DNA of 64,000 nt from RGIG3002 sp045546775. GTDB lineage: Bacteria; Bacillota; Clostridia; Lachnospirales; Lachnospiraceae. How positions within the stretch are numbered: position 1 is the first letter of the stretch; the number at the start of each line of letters is the position of its first letter. The DNA is taken from contig JAZQDM010000084.1 of NCBI GenBank assembly GCA_045546775.1, positions 1-64,000 of the forward strand, in the 5' to 3' direction. A model generated the notes under the pieces. The model saw only the letters and a list, made by a program, of their open reading frames with translations. It was not told the origin of the DNA and did not search any database. The position numbers and the translations under genes are program-made. Positions 1 to 8,803 of this stretch are shown piece by piece.

Positions 1-14
1 TGTATTCTCCTCTT

Positions 15-138
15 CGATGACCACTTTCCTCGTCGCCATAACAGAGACGCGTTACGCTTTGCGTATCGCGCTCTGATTAGCGGTCGTCAAATGGTCATTC
101 GTGCAAGCACGATGACCACTTTCCTCGTCGCCATAACA
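15..138. repeat. 29-bp direct repeat pair with two internal hairpins
   Basis: Two identical 29-bp copies lie at 15-43 and 110-138, 95 bp apart. Both begin CGATGACCACTTTCC. Between them is an imperfect hairpin at 44-73 (two mismatches, TTT loop). A second imperfect inverted repeat at about 92-118 pairs TGGTCATTCGTGC with GCACGATGACCA. This is GC-richer than the surrounding DNA and codes for nothing recognisable. It looks like a short palindromic extragenic repeat downstream of rny. Two copies without regular spacers do not make a CRISPR array. Confidence 0.6.
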
Positions 139-173
139 AAAAGTGGAGAGTCTGACTACTCAAACTCTCCACT
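137..173 (-). terminator. Intrinsic terminator after rny
   Basis: Read on the minus strand, AGTGGAGAGT pairs perfectly with ACTCTCCACT across a loop of about 12 nt and is followed by TTTTTG. It starts about 45 nt after the rny stop codon, so it should end the rny transcript. Confidence 0.85.
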
Positions 174-216
174 GAAATGCTATTTCCAACATGTCTGTCT
201 TTTAGGAAACATTCTC

Positions 217-1764
217 TTATTTTGCATAATCAACAACTCGAGATTCCCTAATAACATTTACTTTAATCTGACCCGGATATTCTAACTCGGACTCAATCTG
301 TTTTGAAATGTCACGAGCCATCAATACCATGTCAGCATCAGAAACCTGTTCCGGAACTACCATAACACGAATCTCTCTACCTGCCTGAATAGCAAAAGAT
401 TTGTCAACACCTTTGAAATTGTTTGTAATATCTTCTAATTGTTTTAATCTGCTAGTGTATGTTTCTAATGTTTCTCTTCTAGCACCCGGTCTTGCTGCAG
501 AAATTGTATCAGAAGCTTGTACAATACATGCAATCAAAGACTGGGGTTCCACATCACCGTGATGTGATTCTACTGCATTGATAACAATTGCAGATTCTTT
601 GTATTTTCTACAAAGCTCAACACCAAGCTGGATATGTGATCCTTCCATTTCATGATCTACTGATTTACCGATATCATGTAACAAACCAGCACGTTTTGCC
701 GTTCTTACGTCCAATCCCATTTCCGCTGCAAGAAGTCCTGATAACTGAGCAACTTCGATAGAATGTTTCAACGCATTCTGACCATAACTGGTTCTGAATT
801 TCATCTTTCCAAGTAAACGAATAAGTTCCGGATGAATGCCGTGAACACCAACTTCAAGTGCCGCTGCTTCACCTTCTTCTTTAATCATCACTTCTACTTC
901 TTTTTGGGCTTTCTCCACCATCTCTTCAATTCTTGCCGGGTGGATACGACCATCAACAATTAATTTTTCAAGTGCAATTCTAGCTACCTCACGACGAATC
1001 GGATCAAATCCGGATAAAATAACTGCTTCCGGAGTATCATCAATAATCAAATCAACACCTGTCATTGTTTCCAATGTACGAATGTTACGACCTTCTCTAC
1101 CAATGATTCTTCCTTTCATTTCATCATTCGGAAGTTGCACTACGGAAATTGTAGTTTCTGATACATGATCAGCTGCACATTTTTGAATTGCAGTTACTAC
1201 ATATTCCTTTGCTTTTTTGTCTGCTTCTTCTTTCGCCCTACTCTCAAGTTCTCTGATCATAACGGCGGTTTCATGTTTTACTTCATCTTCAACAATTTTC
1301 AATAAATAATCTTTTGCTTGTTCGGAGGTCAGTCCTGAGATTCTTTCCAGTTCCTGTAATCTCTGCTCATTCAGTTTCGCAATCTCTTCTTTTTGCTTTT
1401 CTAAAGCACTTTCTCTAGATGCCAAACTTGCTTCTTTCTTCTCAATAGCTTCTGCCTTCTTATCGATGTTCTCTTCTTTCTGCTGAACACGTCTCTCATA
1501 ACGCTGTGCCTCAGCTCTCCGTTCCTTGATTTCTTTGTCCAACTCGTTCTTTGTACGAATAGACTCTTCTTTCACTTCAAGTAAGGACTCACGTTTCTTC
1601 GTCTCTGCTGTCTTAAGAGCTTCATCAATAATCTCTCTTGCTTTGTCCTCTGCATTGCCAATTTTGGATTCGATTACTTTCTTTCGATATGTAGTCGCAA
1701 CCAATGCAGATACCGGAACAGAAACAACGAGGGTTATCGCTACTGCAAGTATAATACCCAGCAT
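217..1764 (-). CDS. rny: Ribonuclease Y
   Basis: RNase Y is a membrane-anchored endoribonuclease that starts mRNA decay in Firmicutes. The layout is complete: one N-terminal membrane segment (about residues 1-22), a long charged coiled coil (about 30-195), a KH domain with GRIIGREGRN near residue 220, and an HD domain with LLHDIGK near 365. The length, about 515 residues, is normal. The frame is open from a GTG 12 nt upstream, but that GTG lies inside the AAGGAGG Shine-Dalgarno sequence. The ATG at 1764, 11 nt after GGAGG, is the better start. It follows recX by 130 nt and ends at its own terminator, so it may be transcribed alone or with recA-recX. Confidence 0.96.
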   Translation of the reverse strand: MLGIILAVAITLVVSVPVSALVATTYRKKVIESKIGNAEDKAREIIDEALKTAETKKRESLLEVKEESIRTKNELDKEIKERRAEAQRYERRVQQKEENIDKKAEAIEKKEASLASRESALEKQKEEIAKLNEQRLQELERISGLTSEQAKDYLLKIVEDEVKHETAVMIRELESRAKEEADKKAKEYVVTAIQKCAADHVSETTISVVQLPNDEMKGRIIGREGRNIRTLETMTGVDLIIDDTPEAVILSGFDPIRREVARIALEKLIVDGRIHPARIEEMVEKAQKEVEVMIKEEGEAAALEVGVHGIHPELIRLLGKMKFRTSYGQNALKHSIEVAQLSGLLAAEMGLDVRTAKRAGLLHDIGKSVDHEMEGSHIQLGVELCRKYKESAIVINAVESHHGDVEPQSLIACIVQASDTISAARPGARRETLETYTSRLKQLEDITNNFKGVDKSFAIQAGREIRVMVVPEQVSDADMVLMARDISKQIESELEYPGQIKVNVIRESRVVDYAK

Positions 1765-1894
1765 GTACAGGAGCACCTCCTTATTAAATTTTCATTGTTC
1801 AATATCTATAATAGAATGTCCAAAAACGAACACTCTAACTAGCAATTTTACAACACTTCAATTTTAAACTGAAATAAGAGTTATGTCAAGCAGT

Positions 1895-2503
1895 TTATAG
1901 TTGCATGGCAGACCGGATCCGTTCGCTCGAAAAGCCCTTTCTAAGAAGAAATGCGAATATCCGCTGTTTTTCCTTCAAATCACTTTCATCCGGATTATAT
2001 TTCTTTTTTTGTAAAAGTTCTTCGATTAATTTCGATTCATCCGCTTCAACACCCAATTCCTCCAATTTGCGCCATTGTGCGTCAATACAGTCTTTTGACA
2101 CCCCTTTTTGCAACAAATCTTGCACAATTCGTTGTTTACTTTTCTTATCCATGCTCATTTCAATATAAGATGCAGCATATCTTTCATCATTTATGTACTT
2201 GTACGACTTCACGTATGCCACCGCTTCTTCCACAATTTGAGCCGGATAGCCGCCGGTTATCAGCTTATCGCGAAGCTTTTTTTCGGTATATTCTCTGGAT
2301 TGTAACAAATTCATGCAACGAAGTTTTGCACGTTTTGGCAAAACTTCCGTCATAATTTCCGAATAGATTTCATCTGACATCTCATTCTCTTTTGTAATAT
2401 GATATTTGCGCAATTCGCCTTTGTATAATACAAAGGCGAACTGTCCATCCAGAAACACTTTACTTCTTGTCTTTGTCACATCGACAATATCACTAACAAG
2501 CAT
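1895..2503 (-). CDS. recX: Regulatory protein RecX
   Basis: RecX binds RecA filaments and limits strand exchange. The 202-residue protein has a RecX-like N-terminus (DVTKTRSKVFLDG) followed by helical repeats typical of the family, such as SREYTEKKLRDKL (about 108-120) and a last repeat AFLLRKGFSSERI near the C-terminus. Its ATG shares one base with the recA stop codon (TAATG), so the two genes are translationally coupled and share the SOS promoter upstream of recA. Similarity in the middle is only moderate, but the neighbour makes the call firm. Confidence 0.93.
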   Translation of the reverse strand: MLVSDIVDVTKTRSKVFLDGQFAFVLYKGELRKYHITKENEMSDEIYSEIMTEVLPKRAKLRCMNLLQSREYTEKKLRDKLITGGYPAQIVEEAVAYVKSYKYINDERYAASYIEMSMDKKSKQRIVQDLLQKGVSKDCIDAQWRKLEELGVEADESKLIEELLQKKKYNPDESDLKEKQRIFAFLLRKGFSSERIRSAMQL

Positions 2504-3549
2504 TATGCTTCATCCTTCTTCTCTTTTTTCTTTGCATCTGCAGCTTGTTCTTCTTCCACAAGTCCGTAATGCACTCTTACTTTTTGTTCTACTTCATCAC
2601 AAATAGCCGGGTTATCTTTCAAATACTGTTTTGCGTTTTCACGGCCCTGACCAATCTTGTTTCCTTCGTAAGCATACCATGCGCCGCTCTTATTAACGGT
2701 GCCTGTCTCTGCCGCCAAATCAAGAATATCTCCCACTTTGGAAATACCTTCGCCAAACATAATATCAAACTCTGCCTCTTTGAAAGGCGGTGCAATTTTA
2801 TTTTTCACAACTTTCACACGTGTTCTGTTACCTACTACTTCGCCGCTCTGTTTCAAAGATTCAATACGTCTGACATCAAGACGAACGGAAGAATAAAATT
2901 TCAATGCACGACCACCGGTTGTTGTCTCCGGATTACCAAACATAATACCTACTTTTTCACGAAGCTGATTAATAAACACTACCGTACAATTTGACTTGCT
3001 GATAACCGCTGTCAATTTACGAAGCGCCTGGGACATAAGACGAGCCTGTAATCCAACATGGGAATCACCCATATCGCCTTCAATTTCTGCCTTCGGAACA
3101 AGGGCTGCAACAGAGTCCACGATAATAATATCAATCGCACCGGAGCGCACCATCGTCTCTGTAATTTCCAATGCCTGCTCACCGCTATCCGGCTGTGAAA
3201 TATATAAGTTATCAACATCAACACCAATATTTTTAGCATAGACAGGATCTAAGGCATGCTCCGCATCGATAAATCCTGCGATTCCGCCTCTTTTTTGCAC
3301 TTCCGCAACCATATGTAAAGTAACCGTTGTCTTACCACTGGATTCCGGTCCGTAAATCTCTACAATTCTTCCTTTCGGAATACCACCAAGTCCTAATGCA
3401 ATATCAAGGCTGAGTGAACCGGTCGGAATCGTCTCAACATTCATCTGTGCGGAAGGGTCACCCAATTTCATAACGGCTCCCTTACCATACTGCTTCTCTA
3501 TCTGTACCAATGCGGCGTCCAATGCTTTTAATTTTTCTTCTCTTTCCAT
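2503..3549 (-). CDS. recA: Recombinase RecA
   Basis: RecA forms filaments on single-stranded DNA, drives homologous recombination and triggers LexA self-cleavage. The 348 residues include Walker A GPESSGKTT (67-75), the IDAEHALDP segment, the Walker B region IIIVDSVAAL and the loop-2 region GNPETTTGGRALKFY. The acidic and lysine-rich C-terminal tail (QAADAKKKEKKDEA) is normal for the family. The ATG is preceded by GGAGAAGG. The promoter about 50 nt upstream carries two LexA-type sites, and recX follows directly. Confidence 0.98.
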   Translation of the reverse strand: MEREEKLKALDAALVQIEKQYGKGAVMKLGDPSAQMNVETIPTGSLSLDIALGLGGIPKGRIVEIYGPESSGKTTVTLHMVAEVQKRGGIAGFIDAEHALDPVYAKNIGVDVDNLYISQPDSGEQALEITETMVRSGAIDIIIVDSVAALVPKAEIEGDMGDSHVGLQARLMSQALRKLTAVISKSNCTVVFINQLREKVGIMFGNPETTTGGRALKFYSSVRLDVRRIESLKQSGEVVGNRTRVKVVKNKIAPPFKEAEFDIMFGEGISKVGDILDLAAETGTVNKSGAWYAYEGNKIGQGRENAKQYLKDNPAICDEVEQKVRVHYGLVEEEQAADAKKKEKKDEA

Positions 3550-3570
3550 TTTCCTTCTCCTTATTCATCA

Positions 3571-3622
3571 GAACATTCGTTCTTGCTTATTTGATAGTAA
3601 AACATTTGTTCGCTTTTGTCAA
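3571..3622 (-). promoter_or_regulatory. recA promoter with two LexA (SOS) boxes
   Basis: On the minus strand the -35 TTGACA (3617-3622) is followed after 17 bp by the -10 TACTAT (3594-3599). One LexA-type site, CGAACAAATGTTTT, fills the spacer and touches the -10 (3599-3612). A second, GAACGAATGTTC (3571-3582), is a perfect GAAC-N4-GTTC palindrome just downstream of the expected transcription start. The Gram-positive LexA consensus is CGAACATATGTTCG. Confidence 0.85.
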
Positions 3623-3873
3623 GAACTTTTCTTTTACTTTTCGTTCCCGACCTTACTTTTTTATTATAAAAATAATTGTGTCCAATAAAACTCCCTTATC
3701 GGCCCATATTTAATCTTTTTTCATTTTCTATTTTTTATGCAGGGATTTCATATTTTCTCAGAATGAAAATCAGATATCTCAAGAGTTAAACCGACATCTA
3801 AGAACAGATGTGATACTTACAAAAATACTATAACAAAGCAAGCAAAAATATGCAACACTATACTTACAATACT
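3623..3873. other. Intergenic stretch without recognised gene
   Basis: This AT-rich stretch lies between the recA promoter and the terminator of the next operon. No frame shows coding features, and no RNA gene or mobile element was recognised. It holds several T-tracts and nothing else that can be supported. Confidence 0.6.
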
Positions 3874-3916
3874 AAAAAAATCCCAACGCGATACACCTAA
3901 TTGTATCACGTGGGAT
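3874..3916 (-). terminator. Terminator of the yicC-to-3925 operon
   Basis: On the minus strand ATCCCACGTGATACA pairs with TGTATCGCGTTGGGAT (one bulge) and is followed by a run of T. It sits just after the stop codon of the membrane protein gene ending at 3925. The A/T-rich flanks could allow it to work in both directions. Confidence 0.85.
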
Positions 3917-3924
3917 TTTCCTTC

Positions 3925-4980
3925 TTACAACTGTTTCAAATATTTTTCATAATCTGTAAACGTAACGGAATTCCATCCATAGTCTACATTGATGCCGACT
4001 TCCAAACCAAGTGGTGTATAGAACACAGCACCCATTGTCGGAGAGGTAAGGTTTTCTACAATTTCCTGATCCGACATAGCATCTACTCCGCTTGTGTTTT
4101 GATTTTGCTGCGCATTTCTTGTACGGAACTCAACGGCAAACTCTTCATCAATATCAATAATGCTTGCATTGTCGAGGATAATACCGTCTTTCACATCAAT
4201 ATTTACAGAATACAAGTAGGAGAACTCTCCTTCTTCATCCATTCCTTCCTCGTAGAATACAACACTCAAAATATCTTCATCCATATAGGTTACATAGCCG
4301 GAAAGGTCCATACTGAACACTTCATCAGCCGTCACATAACCTTCTGCCAAATAATCTTCGTAAGTCGTTGTCCAAAAGTCGATTTCTGCCGCAATCGCCT
4401 CATTCAAATAATCCACATTCGGCATGGTATCGCTTACAATTTGCGGGTACACTGCCCAAATAGACACATTTTCAAACTCGGTATCATACTGGAATTCCTT
4501 CCACTCAATCTGATAATCTAGATTTGATTTCAACGCATCTTTCAGCATTTCATAATACCATTCGCCGGTCTGTGTATCGATAAAACCAAAATCTTCTTTG
4601 TCATATCCGTCATTATAAAATGTGGTCATCCATTCTGCTTCATCGTTATAATAATCGCCGTAATAATCACTTCTGCCATTCGAATATTCTTCTGAAGTTT
4701 CCTGCAAATATCTGTCATCCGACACAACGTCACTTTCTTCTTCCGTGGATTCTTCTTCCGTGGATTCTTCCTCGTCTTCACTTGCCACTTCTCTGTCACC
4801 AAAACCAAAGTTAAATTCAAAACTTTCGTCCACAACGATGTCGTCATCTTCTGACTTTCTTTCAAAGCTGCCACGCTCAAATAACACAGCCATTACAGCA
4901 ACAAACGCAACCGCCATAACTACAATTGCCCCAATCAGAGCAATGACCCATCCATTTTTTTGATTTCTTCTGTTCTCCAT
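3925..4980 (-). CDS. Membrane-anchored extracellular protein, possibly DUF3298/RsiV-like
   Basis: A short cytoplasmic N-terminus (MENRRNQKNGW) is followed by one membrane segment (about 11-34) and a very acidic linker (about 40-110) with the tandem motif STEEE. The C-terminal part, about 150-351, has the pattern of DUF3298/RsiV-type domains: a segment YPQIVSDTMPNVDYLNEAI that starts the domain, then YVTYMDEDILSVVF, and DGIILDNASI. Such domains occur in anti-sigma factor RsiV and in exported proteins. No sigma factor gene is adjacent, so a signalling role is not supported. It is the last gene of the operon with cinA (33 nt apart). The domain call is tentative; the exported location is more certain. 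Confidence 0.6.
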   Translation of the reverse strand: MENRRNQKNGWVIALIGAIVVMAVAFVAVMAVLFERGSFERKSEDDDIVVDESFEFNFGFGDREVASEDEEESTEEESTEEESDVVSDDRYLQETSEEYSNGRSDYYGDYYNDEAEWMTTFYNDGYDKEDFGFIDTQTGEWYYEMLKDALKSNLDYQIEWKEFQYDTEFENVSIWAVYPQIVSDTMPNVDYLNEAIAAEIDFWTTTYEDYLAEGYVTADEVFSMDLSGYVTYMDEDILSVVFYEEGMDEEGEFSYLYSVNIDVKDGIILDNASIIDIDEEFAVEFRTRNAQQNQNTSGVDAMSDQEIVENLTSPTMGAVFYTPLGLEVGINVDYGWNSVTFTDYEKYLKQL

Positions 4981-5013
4981 ACGTACCCCTCGTCTTTCCT
5001 TTGTTATAATTTT

Positions 5014-6273
5014 TTAATCAAATTTGGCACCACTTACATATTCCATCATGCACTGACGCGCAAAAATCAATGCATAGGCTACCGTAGATTCCCGCACCTT
5101 CATACGGTTACCCGTAAACTGGAATTTTTTAACTTTTACATCACCTTTTATATTGCAGGCAATGTACACAAGCCCCACCGGTTTTTCAGTGCTTCCGCCA
5201 TCCGGACCGGCAATGCCGGTTGTGGCTATCGTCACATCCGCCTTTGAAAAAAGCGCTGCACCTTCCGCCATTTCTCTTGCAACCGGTTCACTTACTGCGC
5301 CGTGTTTCTTCAACGTGGACTTCCTTACTGCCAGAAGCTTACGCTTTGCCTTGTCGCTGTAAGTGACATAGCTGACTTTTAAACTATCCGAAATCCCCGG
5401 CACATTCACAAGTCTGCCCGAAAGCAAACCGCCTGTACAGGATTCCGCAACAGCAATTTTCATATCGTATTTTTTTAGCAAATCCGCAAGCGCCTGTTCC
5501 AACGTTACCGACTCTTTTGTCGTATATACATAATCGCCAAACCGGTACTGCAATTCTTTTACAACCGGTTTAATCAGATTTTTCGCATCCTTTTCCGTCT
5601 GCGCTGACGCCGTCACACGAAGATGTACTTCACCGGTCTTTGCATATGGTGCGATAGTCGGATTGGTCTGCCCGTCTATCAAATCACTTATCATCGTCTC
5701 CACACGGCTTTCGCCAATTCCGCAAACCTTTACTGTTTTGGAATATATAACATGGGGACTCAATTTTTCCAAATAAGGCACAATGCTCTTTTCAAACATC
5801 GGGATTAGCTCATTTGGCGGTCCGGGCAGCAAAATAATATGTTTATCATCTTTTTCCATAATGATTCCCGGTGCGGTACCGTTATCATTATCAACAACGA
5901 TTGCTCCTTCCGGCACAAGTGCCTGCTTCCAGTTGTTGTCCGTCGGAACACTGCCTCGTTTTGCAAAGAACTCTTCAATAAGTGCTTTTGTATGCTCGTC
6001 GGTTACAAGTTCTTTTCCCATAACCTTGGCCGCCGTTTCTTTTGTCAAATCGTCCTCAGTAGGACCAAGTCCTCCTGACAAGATCACAATATCCGAACGA
6101 CCTACCGCACATTGTATCGTCTGATGCAAACGCGTCTCATTGTCTCCTACAACACTCTGATAATAGCAGGCCAAACCAAGTCCGGCGCATTTTTCAGCCA
6201 AATATGCTGCATTCGTATTCACAATATTTCCAAGTAATATTTCCGTTCCAACCGAAATCAGTTCTACTACCAT
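5014..6273 (-). CDS. cinA: CinA family protein (nicotinamide-nucleotide amidase)
   Basis: This 419-residue protein joins an N-terminal molybdopterin-binding-like (MoCF/COG1058) domain (about 1-170, with SGGLGPTEDD near 66-75 and LLPGPPNEL near 139-147) and a C-terminal amidase domain (about 258-415, with AESCTGG near 276-282 and TTGIAGPDGG). Family members hydrolyse NMN to nicotinate mononucleotide and ADP-ribose, and in Bacillus and Streptococcus the gene lies next to recA and is linked to competence. Here it is near recA but in a different transcript. The length is normal and both halves look intact. Confidence 0.95.
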   Translation of the reverse strand: MVVELISVGTEILLGNIVNTNAAYLAEKCAGLGLACYYQSVVGDNETRLHQTIQCAVGRSDIVILSGGLGPTEDDLTKETAAKVMGKELVTDEHTKALIEEFFAKRGSVPTDNNWKQALVPEGAIVVDNDNGTAPGIIMEKDDKHIILLPGPPNELIPMFEKSIVPYLEKLSPHVIYSKTVKVCGIGESRVETMISDLIDGQTNPTIAPYAKTGEVHLRVTASAQTEKDAKNLIKPVVKELQYRFGDYVYTTKESVTLEQALADLLKKYDMKIAVAESCTGGLLSGRLVNVPGISDSLKVSYVTYSDKAKRKLLAVRKSTLKKHGAVSEPVAREMAEGAALFSKADVTIATTGIAGPDGGSTEKPVGLVYIACNIKGDVKVKKFQFTGNRMKVRESTVAYALIFARQCMMEYVSGAKFD

Positions 6274-6331
6274 ACGCTTTCTCCCGTCCCATCATCCTCA
6301 ATATGTCATAACACTCATTGACACACAAACA

Positions 6332-6868
6332 TTATTTTGTGTCTTTCATCACATCTTTGTTTTTGATCAAATAATCAATCAATGAAACAATCGTCAAAAT
6401 GAGTGCAATCCATACTACAATTGTATTCACTAAAGCTAACTGTTCCAAATCTCCAATCAAAAGACAAATCATAACCATCTGAAATACCGTTTTGAATTTT
6501 CCCCAGTAGCTTGCTGCGATAACGACCCCGTTATCGGACGCAATCAGGCGGAATCCGCTTATAATAAACTCACGGCTAATAATGATAATAACCATCCATG
6601 ACGCAAGTTTTCCCATTTCTACGAGACAAATCATGGCTGCGCAAACAAGAAGCTTGTCTGCAAGCGGATCCATAAACTTTCCGAAATTTGTTACCAAATT
6701 ATGTTTTCTGGCAAGGTAACCATCTAACAAATCCGTCAAACTTGCTACGATAAAAAGTGCAAGCGCAATCCATTTCGATGCTGCTCCGGCATAATCCGTC
6801 AACATAAAGAATACAAAAAACGGTATCATAATAACACGGATAACCGTCAATTTATTCGGTAAATTCAT
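6332..6868 (-). CDS. pgsA: CDP-diacylglycerol-glycerol-3-phosphate 3-phosphatidyltransferase
   Basis: PgsA makes phosphatidylglycerophosphate, the committed step to phosphatidylglycerol. The CDP-alcohol phosphotransferase signature D-x2-DG-x2-AR-x8-G-x3-D is complete (DLLDGYLAR followed by GKFMD, about residues 47-70). About four hydrophobic segments make it an integral membrane protein. The frame extends 5 codons upstream, but the ATG at 6868 is 7-8 nt after GGAGAG and gives the usual N-terminus MNLPNKLTVIR. The gene overlaps the 3' end of rimO by 17 nt, so translation is probably coupled. Confidence 0.95.
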   Translation of the reverse strand: MNLPNKLTVIRVIMIPFFVFFMLTDYAGAASKWIALALFIVASLTDLLDGYLARKHNLVTNFGKFMDPLADKLLVCAAMICLVEMGKLASWMVIIIISREFIISGFRLIASDNGVVIAASYWGKFKTVFQMVMICLLIGDLEQLALVNTIVVWIALILTIVSLIDYLIKNKDVMKDTK

Positions 6869-8189
6869 GATAAATCTCTCCAATCAAATCATATTCATTT
6901 GAGCCGGTTATCTCAACTTCCACAAAGTCTCCGGTCATCAAATTTTCTTCTGTATTAATAAACAAATAGCCATCCACATTCGGTGCATCTTTGTACGTTC
7001 TCGCAACGTAAACACCCTCTTCCGGAATGAAACCTTCCACCATGGCAACCACTTTTTTACCAACCATGTTTTCTGCTGCTTCAAAGGCAATTTCCTGTTG
7101 CAACAACATAATTTCATCCTGACGGGCTTCTTTTATCTGCTCATCTATCTGGTCATCCATTGCGGCCGCCGGCGTGTCTTCCTCCGGCGAATACGTAAAT
7201 ACACCAAGACGGTCAAATTCCATCCCATCTACAAACTCCAACAACTCCTCGTGTTGTTCCTGTGTCTCACCCGGGAATCCTGTAATGAGCGTTGTCCGAA
7301 GACATATATCCGGAATTTCTTTACGCAATTTTGCAATCACTTCCTCCAATTCCTTTTTGGAAGTTCTTCTTCCCATACGCTTTAAAATTCCGTCAGAAGC
7401 ATGCTGTATCGGCAAATCTAAGTAATGGCATACTTTCTTTTCCGTTTTTATTGCTTCAATGAGCGCATCGTCAATTTCTTCCGGATAGCAGTACAAAATA
7501 CGAATCCAATATATGCCCGGAATCTTACCAAGTTCATGCAAAAGTTTCGGCAAGCTTTTTTCTCCGTACAAATCTTTTCCGTAAAGTGTTGTTTCCTGAG
7601 CTACAAGAATCAGCTCTTTCACACCGCTTTGCGCAAGTGTTGTTGCCTCTTCTACAAGCACTTCCATCGGCACACTGCGATAATTCCCGCGAATCTTCGG
7701 AATAATGCAGTATGTGCAATGCTTATCGCAACCTTCTGCTATTTTTAAATATGCAAAATGTCCGCCGGTAGAAACGGCTCTCTTTTTGCCATATACAATG
7801 GCACCGTTACAGTCAGTCACGTGATTTACCGCATCCCCGGAAAGCACTTCCTCCACTGCACAAACAATGGAATCAATATTCATAGTACCGATAATGGCAT
7901 CCACCTCAGGTATTTCTTTCTGAATTTCCTCCTGATAACGCTGTGCAAGGCATCCGGCAACAATAAGTGCCTTTATTTGACCTTGTTCTTTTAGCTGCGC
8001 CATTTCCAAAATGGTATTAATACTCTCTTCCTTTGCATCATTAATAAAACAGCAGGTATTAATTACTATAATATCTGCCTCTGTTTCATCATCCGTAAAG
8101 GTATACCCGTTCTGTGCAAGCATGCCGAGCATCATCTCGGAATCTACCAGATTCTTGTCACAGCCCAGTGATATAAAATGTATCTTCAT
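6852..8189 (-). CDS. rimO: Ribosomal protein S12 methylthiotransferase RimO
   Basis: RimO is a radical-SAM enzyme that methylthiolates an aspartate of ribosomal protein S12. The N-terminal UPF0004 domain carries three cluster cysteines (C10, C46 and C80), the radical-SAM domain has the CxxxCxxC motif at C154, C158 and C161 (GCDKHCTYC), and a TRAM domain ends the 445-residue protein. The start MKIHFISLGCDKN is typical of RimO rather than of MiaB or MtaB. It sits between rpoZ and pgsA in the operon. Confidence 0.95.
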   Translation of the reverse strand: MKIHFISLGCDKNLVDSEMMLGMLAQNGYTFTDDETEADIIVINTCCFINDAKEESINTILEMAQLKEQGQIKALIVAGCLAQRYQEEIQKEIPEVDAIIGTMNIDSIVCAVEEVLSGDAVNHVTDCNGAIVYGKKRAVSTGGHFAYLKIAEGCDKHCTYCIIPKIRGNYRSVPMEVLVEEATTLAQSGVKELILVAQETTLYGKDLYGEKSLPKLLHELGKIPGIYWIRILYCYPEEIDDALIEAIKTEKKVCHYLDLPIQHASDGILKRMGRRTSKKELEEVIAKLRKEIPDICLRTTLITGFPGETQEQHEELLEFVDGMEFDRLGVFTYSPEEDTPAAAMDDQIDEQIKEARQDEIMLLQQEIAFEAAENMVGKKVVAMVEGFIPEEGVYVARTYKDAPNVDGYLFINTEENLMTGDFVEVEITGSNEYDLIGEIYHEFTE

Positions 8190-8227
8190 AAAAAACCGTG
8201 CCCTTTCCCTTTCGGATAGGTATTCTC

Positions 8228-8461
8228 TTATTCTTCGTCACTTAAAATTTTGATTTTACCTTCGTTCAACTCATCTACTGCAAGAGACAACGGTTTATTC
8301 ACATCGCCTTCTACATAAGTTTCTGCACCGGAAATAATCTGACGTGCTCTTTTAGAGGTAGCCATAACGATAGAATATCTGCTGTTTACTACTTTTGGTT
8401 CTCCCTGTTCTACCTCACTGTTTACTACCTGCATTAAATCTGAATAAGATGGATGTAACAT
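8228..8461 (-). CDS. rpoZ: RNA polymerase omega subunit
   Basis: The 77-residue protein has the omega-subunit core SRYSIVMATSKRARQI followed by the segment that pairs with the beta-prime subunit (KPLSLAVDELNEGKI). Omega helps assembly and stability of RNA polymerase. In most Firmicutes gmk lies immediately upstream, but here remA precedes it with only about 40 nt between and no gmk. A GGAGAAA Shine-Dalgarno sequence precedes the ATG. Confidence 0.92.
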   Translation of the reverse strand: MLHPSYSDLMQVVNSEVEQGEPKVVNSRYSIVMATSKRARQIISGAETYVEGDVNKPLSLAVDELNEGKIKILSDEE

Positions 8462-8501
8462 AACTTTTTCTCCTTTTTGCTAAATTCTATATTCCGATGC
8501 A

Positions 8502-8762
8502 TTATGCATCTTCATTATCATTATTTTCCGCCTGTGCCCTGTTAGAAATGGTTTCCGGCAAAAGTGCGGAAAGTACAACCTGATTGTTTTCCATAACAAG
8601 CACCGCTTTTGTTTTTCGCCCCTGGGTAGCATCAATCGCCGTACCGTTTTCTTTTGCGTTTTGCACAAGACGCTTAATCGGTGCGGAATCCGGACTCACA
8701 ATAGCAATGATTTTTTCAGTATTTACGATATTTCCAAAACCAATATGGATAAGCTTGCTCAA
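8502..8762 (-). CDS. remA: Extracellular matrix regulator RemA (DUF370)
   Basis: The protein matches the RemA/DUF370 family: IHIGFGNIVNTEKIIAIVSP near the N-terminus, SAPIKRLVQ, and the glycine-threonine segment AIDATQGRKTKAVLVM. In Bacillus subtilis RemA is a DNA-binding activator of matrix and osmoprotectant genes. The frame continues 12 codons upstream, but a strong GGAGGAAG site sits inside that extension 7 nt before a TTG codon at 8762. The TTG start gives the family's usual N-terminus (SKLIHIGFGN) and about 86 residues. It lies 41 nt after yicC. Confidence 0.9.
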   Translation of the reverse strand: MSKLIHIGFGNIVNTEKIIAIVSPDSAPIKRLVQNAKENGTAIDATQGRKTKAVLVMENNQVVLSALLPETISNRAQAENNDNEDA

Positions 8763-8803
8763 ACGTCTTCCTCCGACCAAAAATCTTACTGCACCCAAAA
8801 TAT

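Noticed and set aside
15..138. Possible CRISPR array from the two 29-bp repeats
   Set aside because: Only two copies, no regular spacers, hairpins between them and no cas genes.
8763..8798. RemA start 12 codons upstream
   Set aside because: The Shine-Dalgarno sequence lies within this part, and family N-termini begin near the TTG at 8762.
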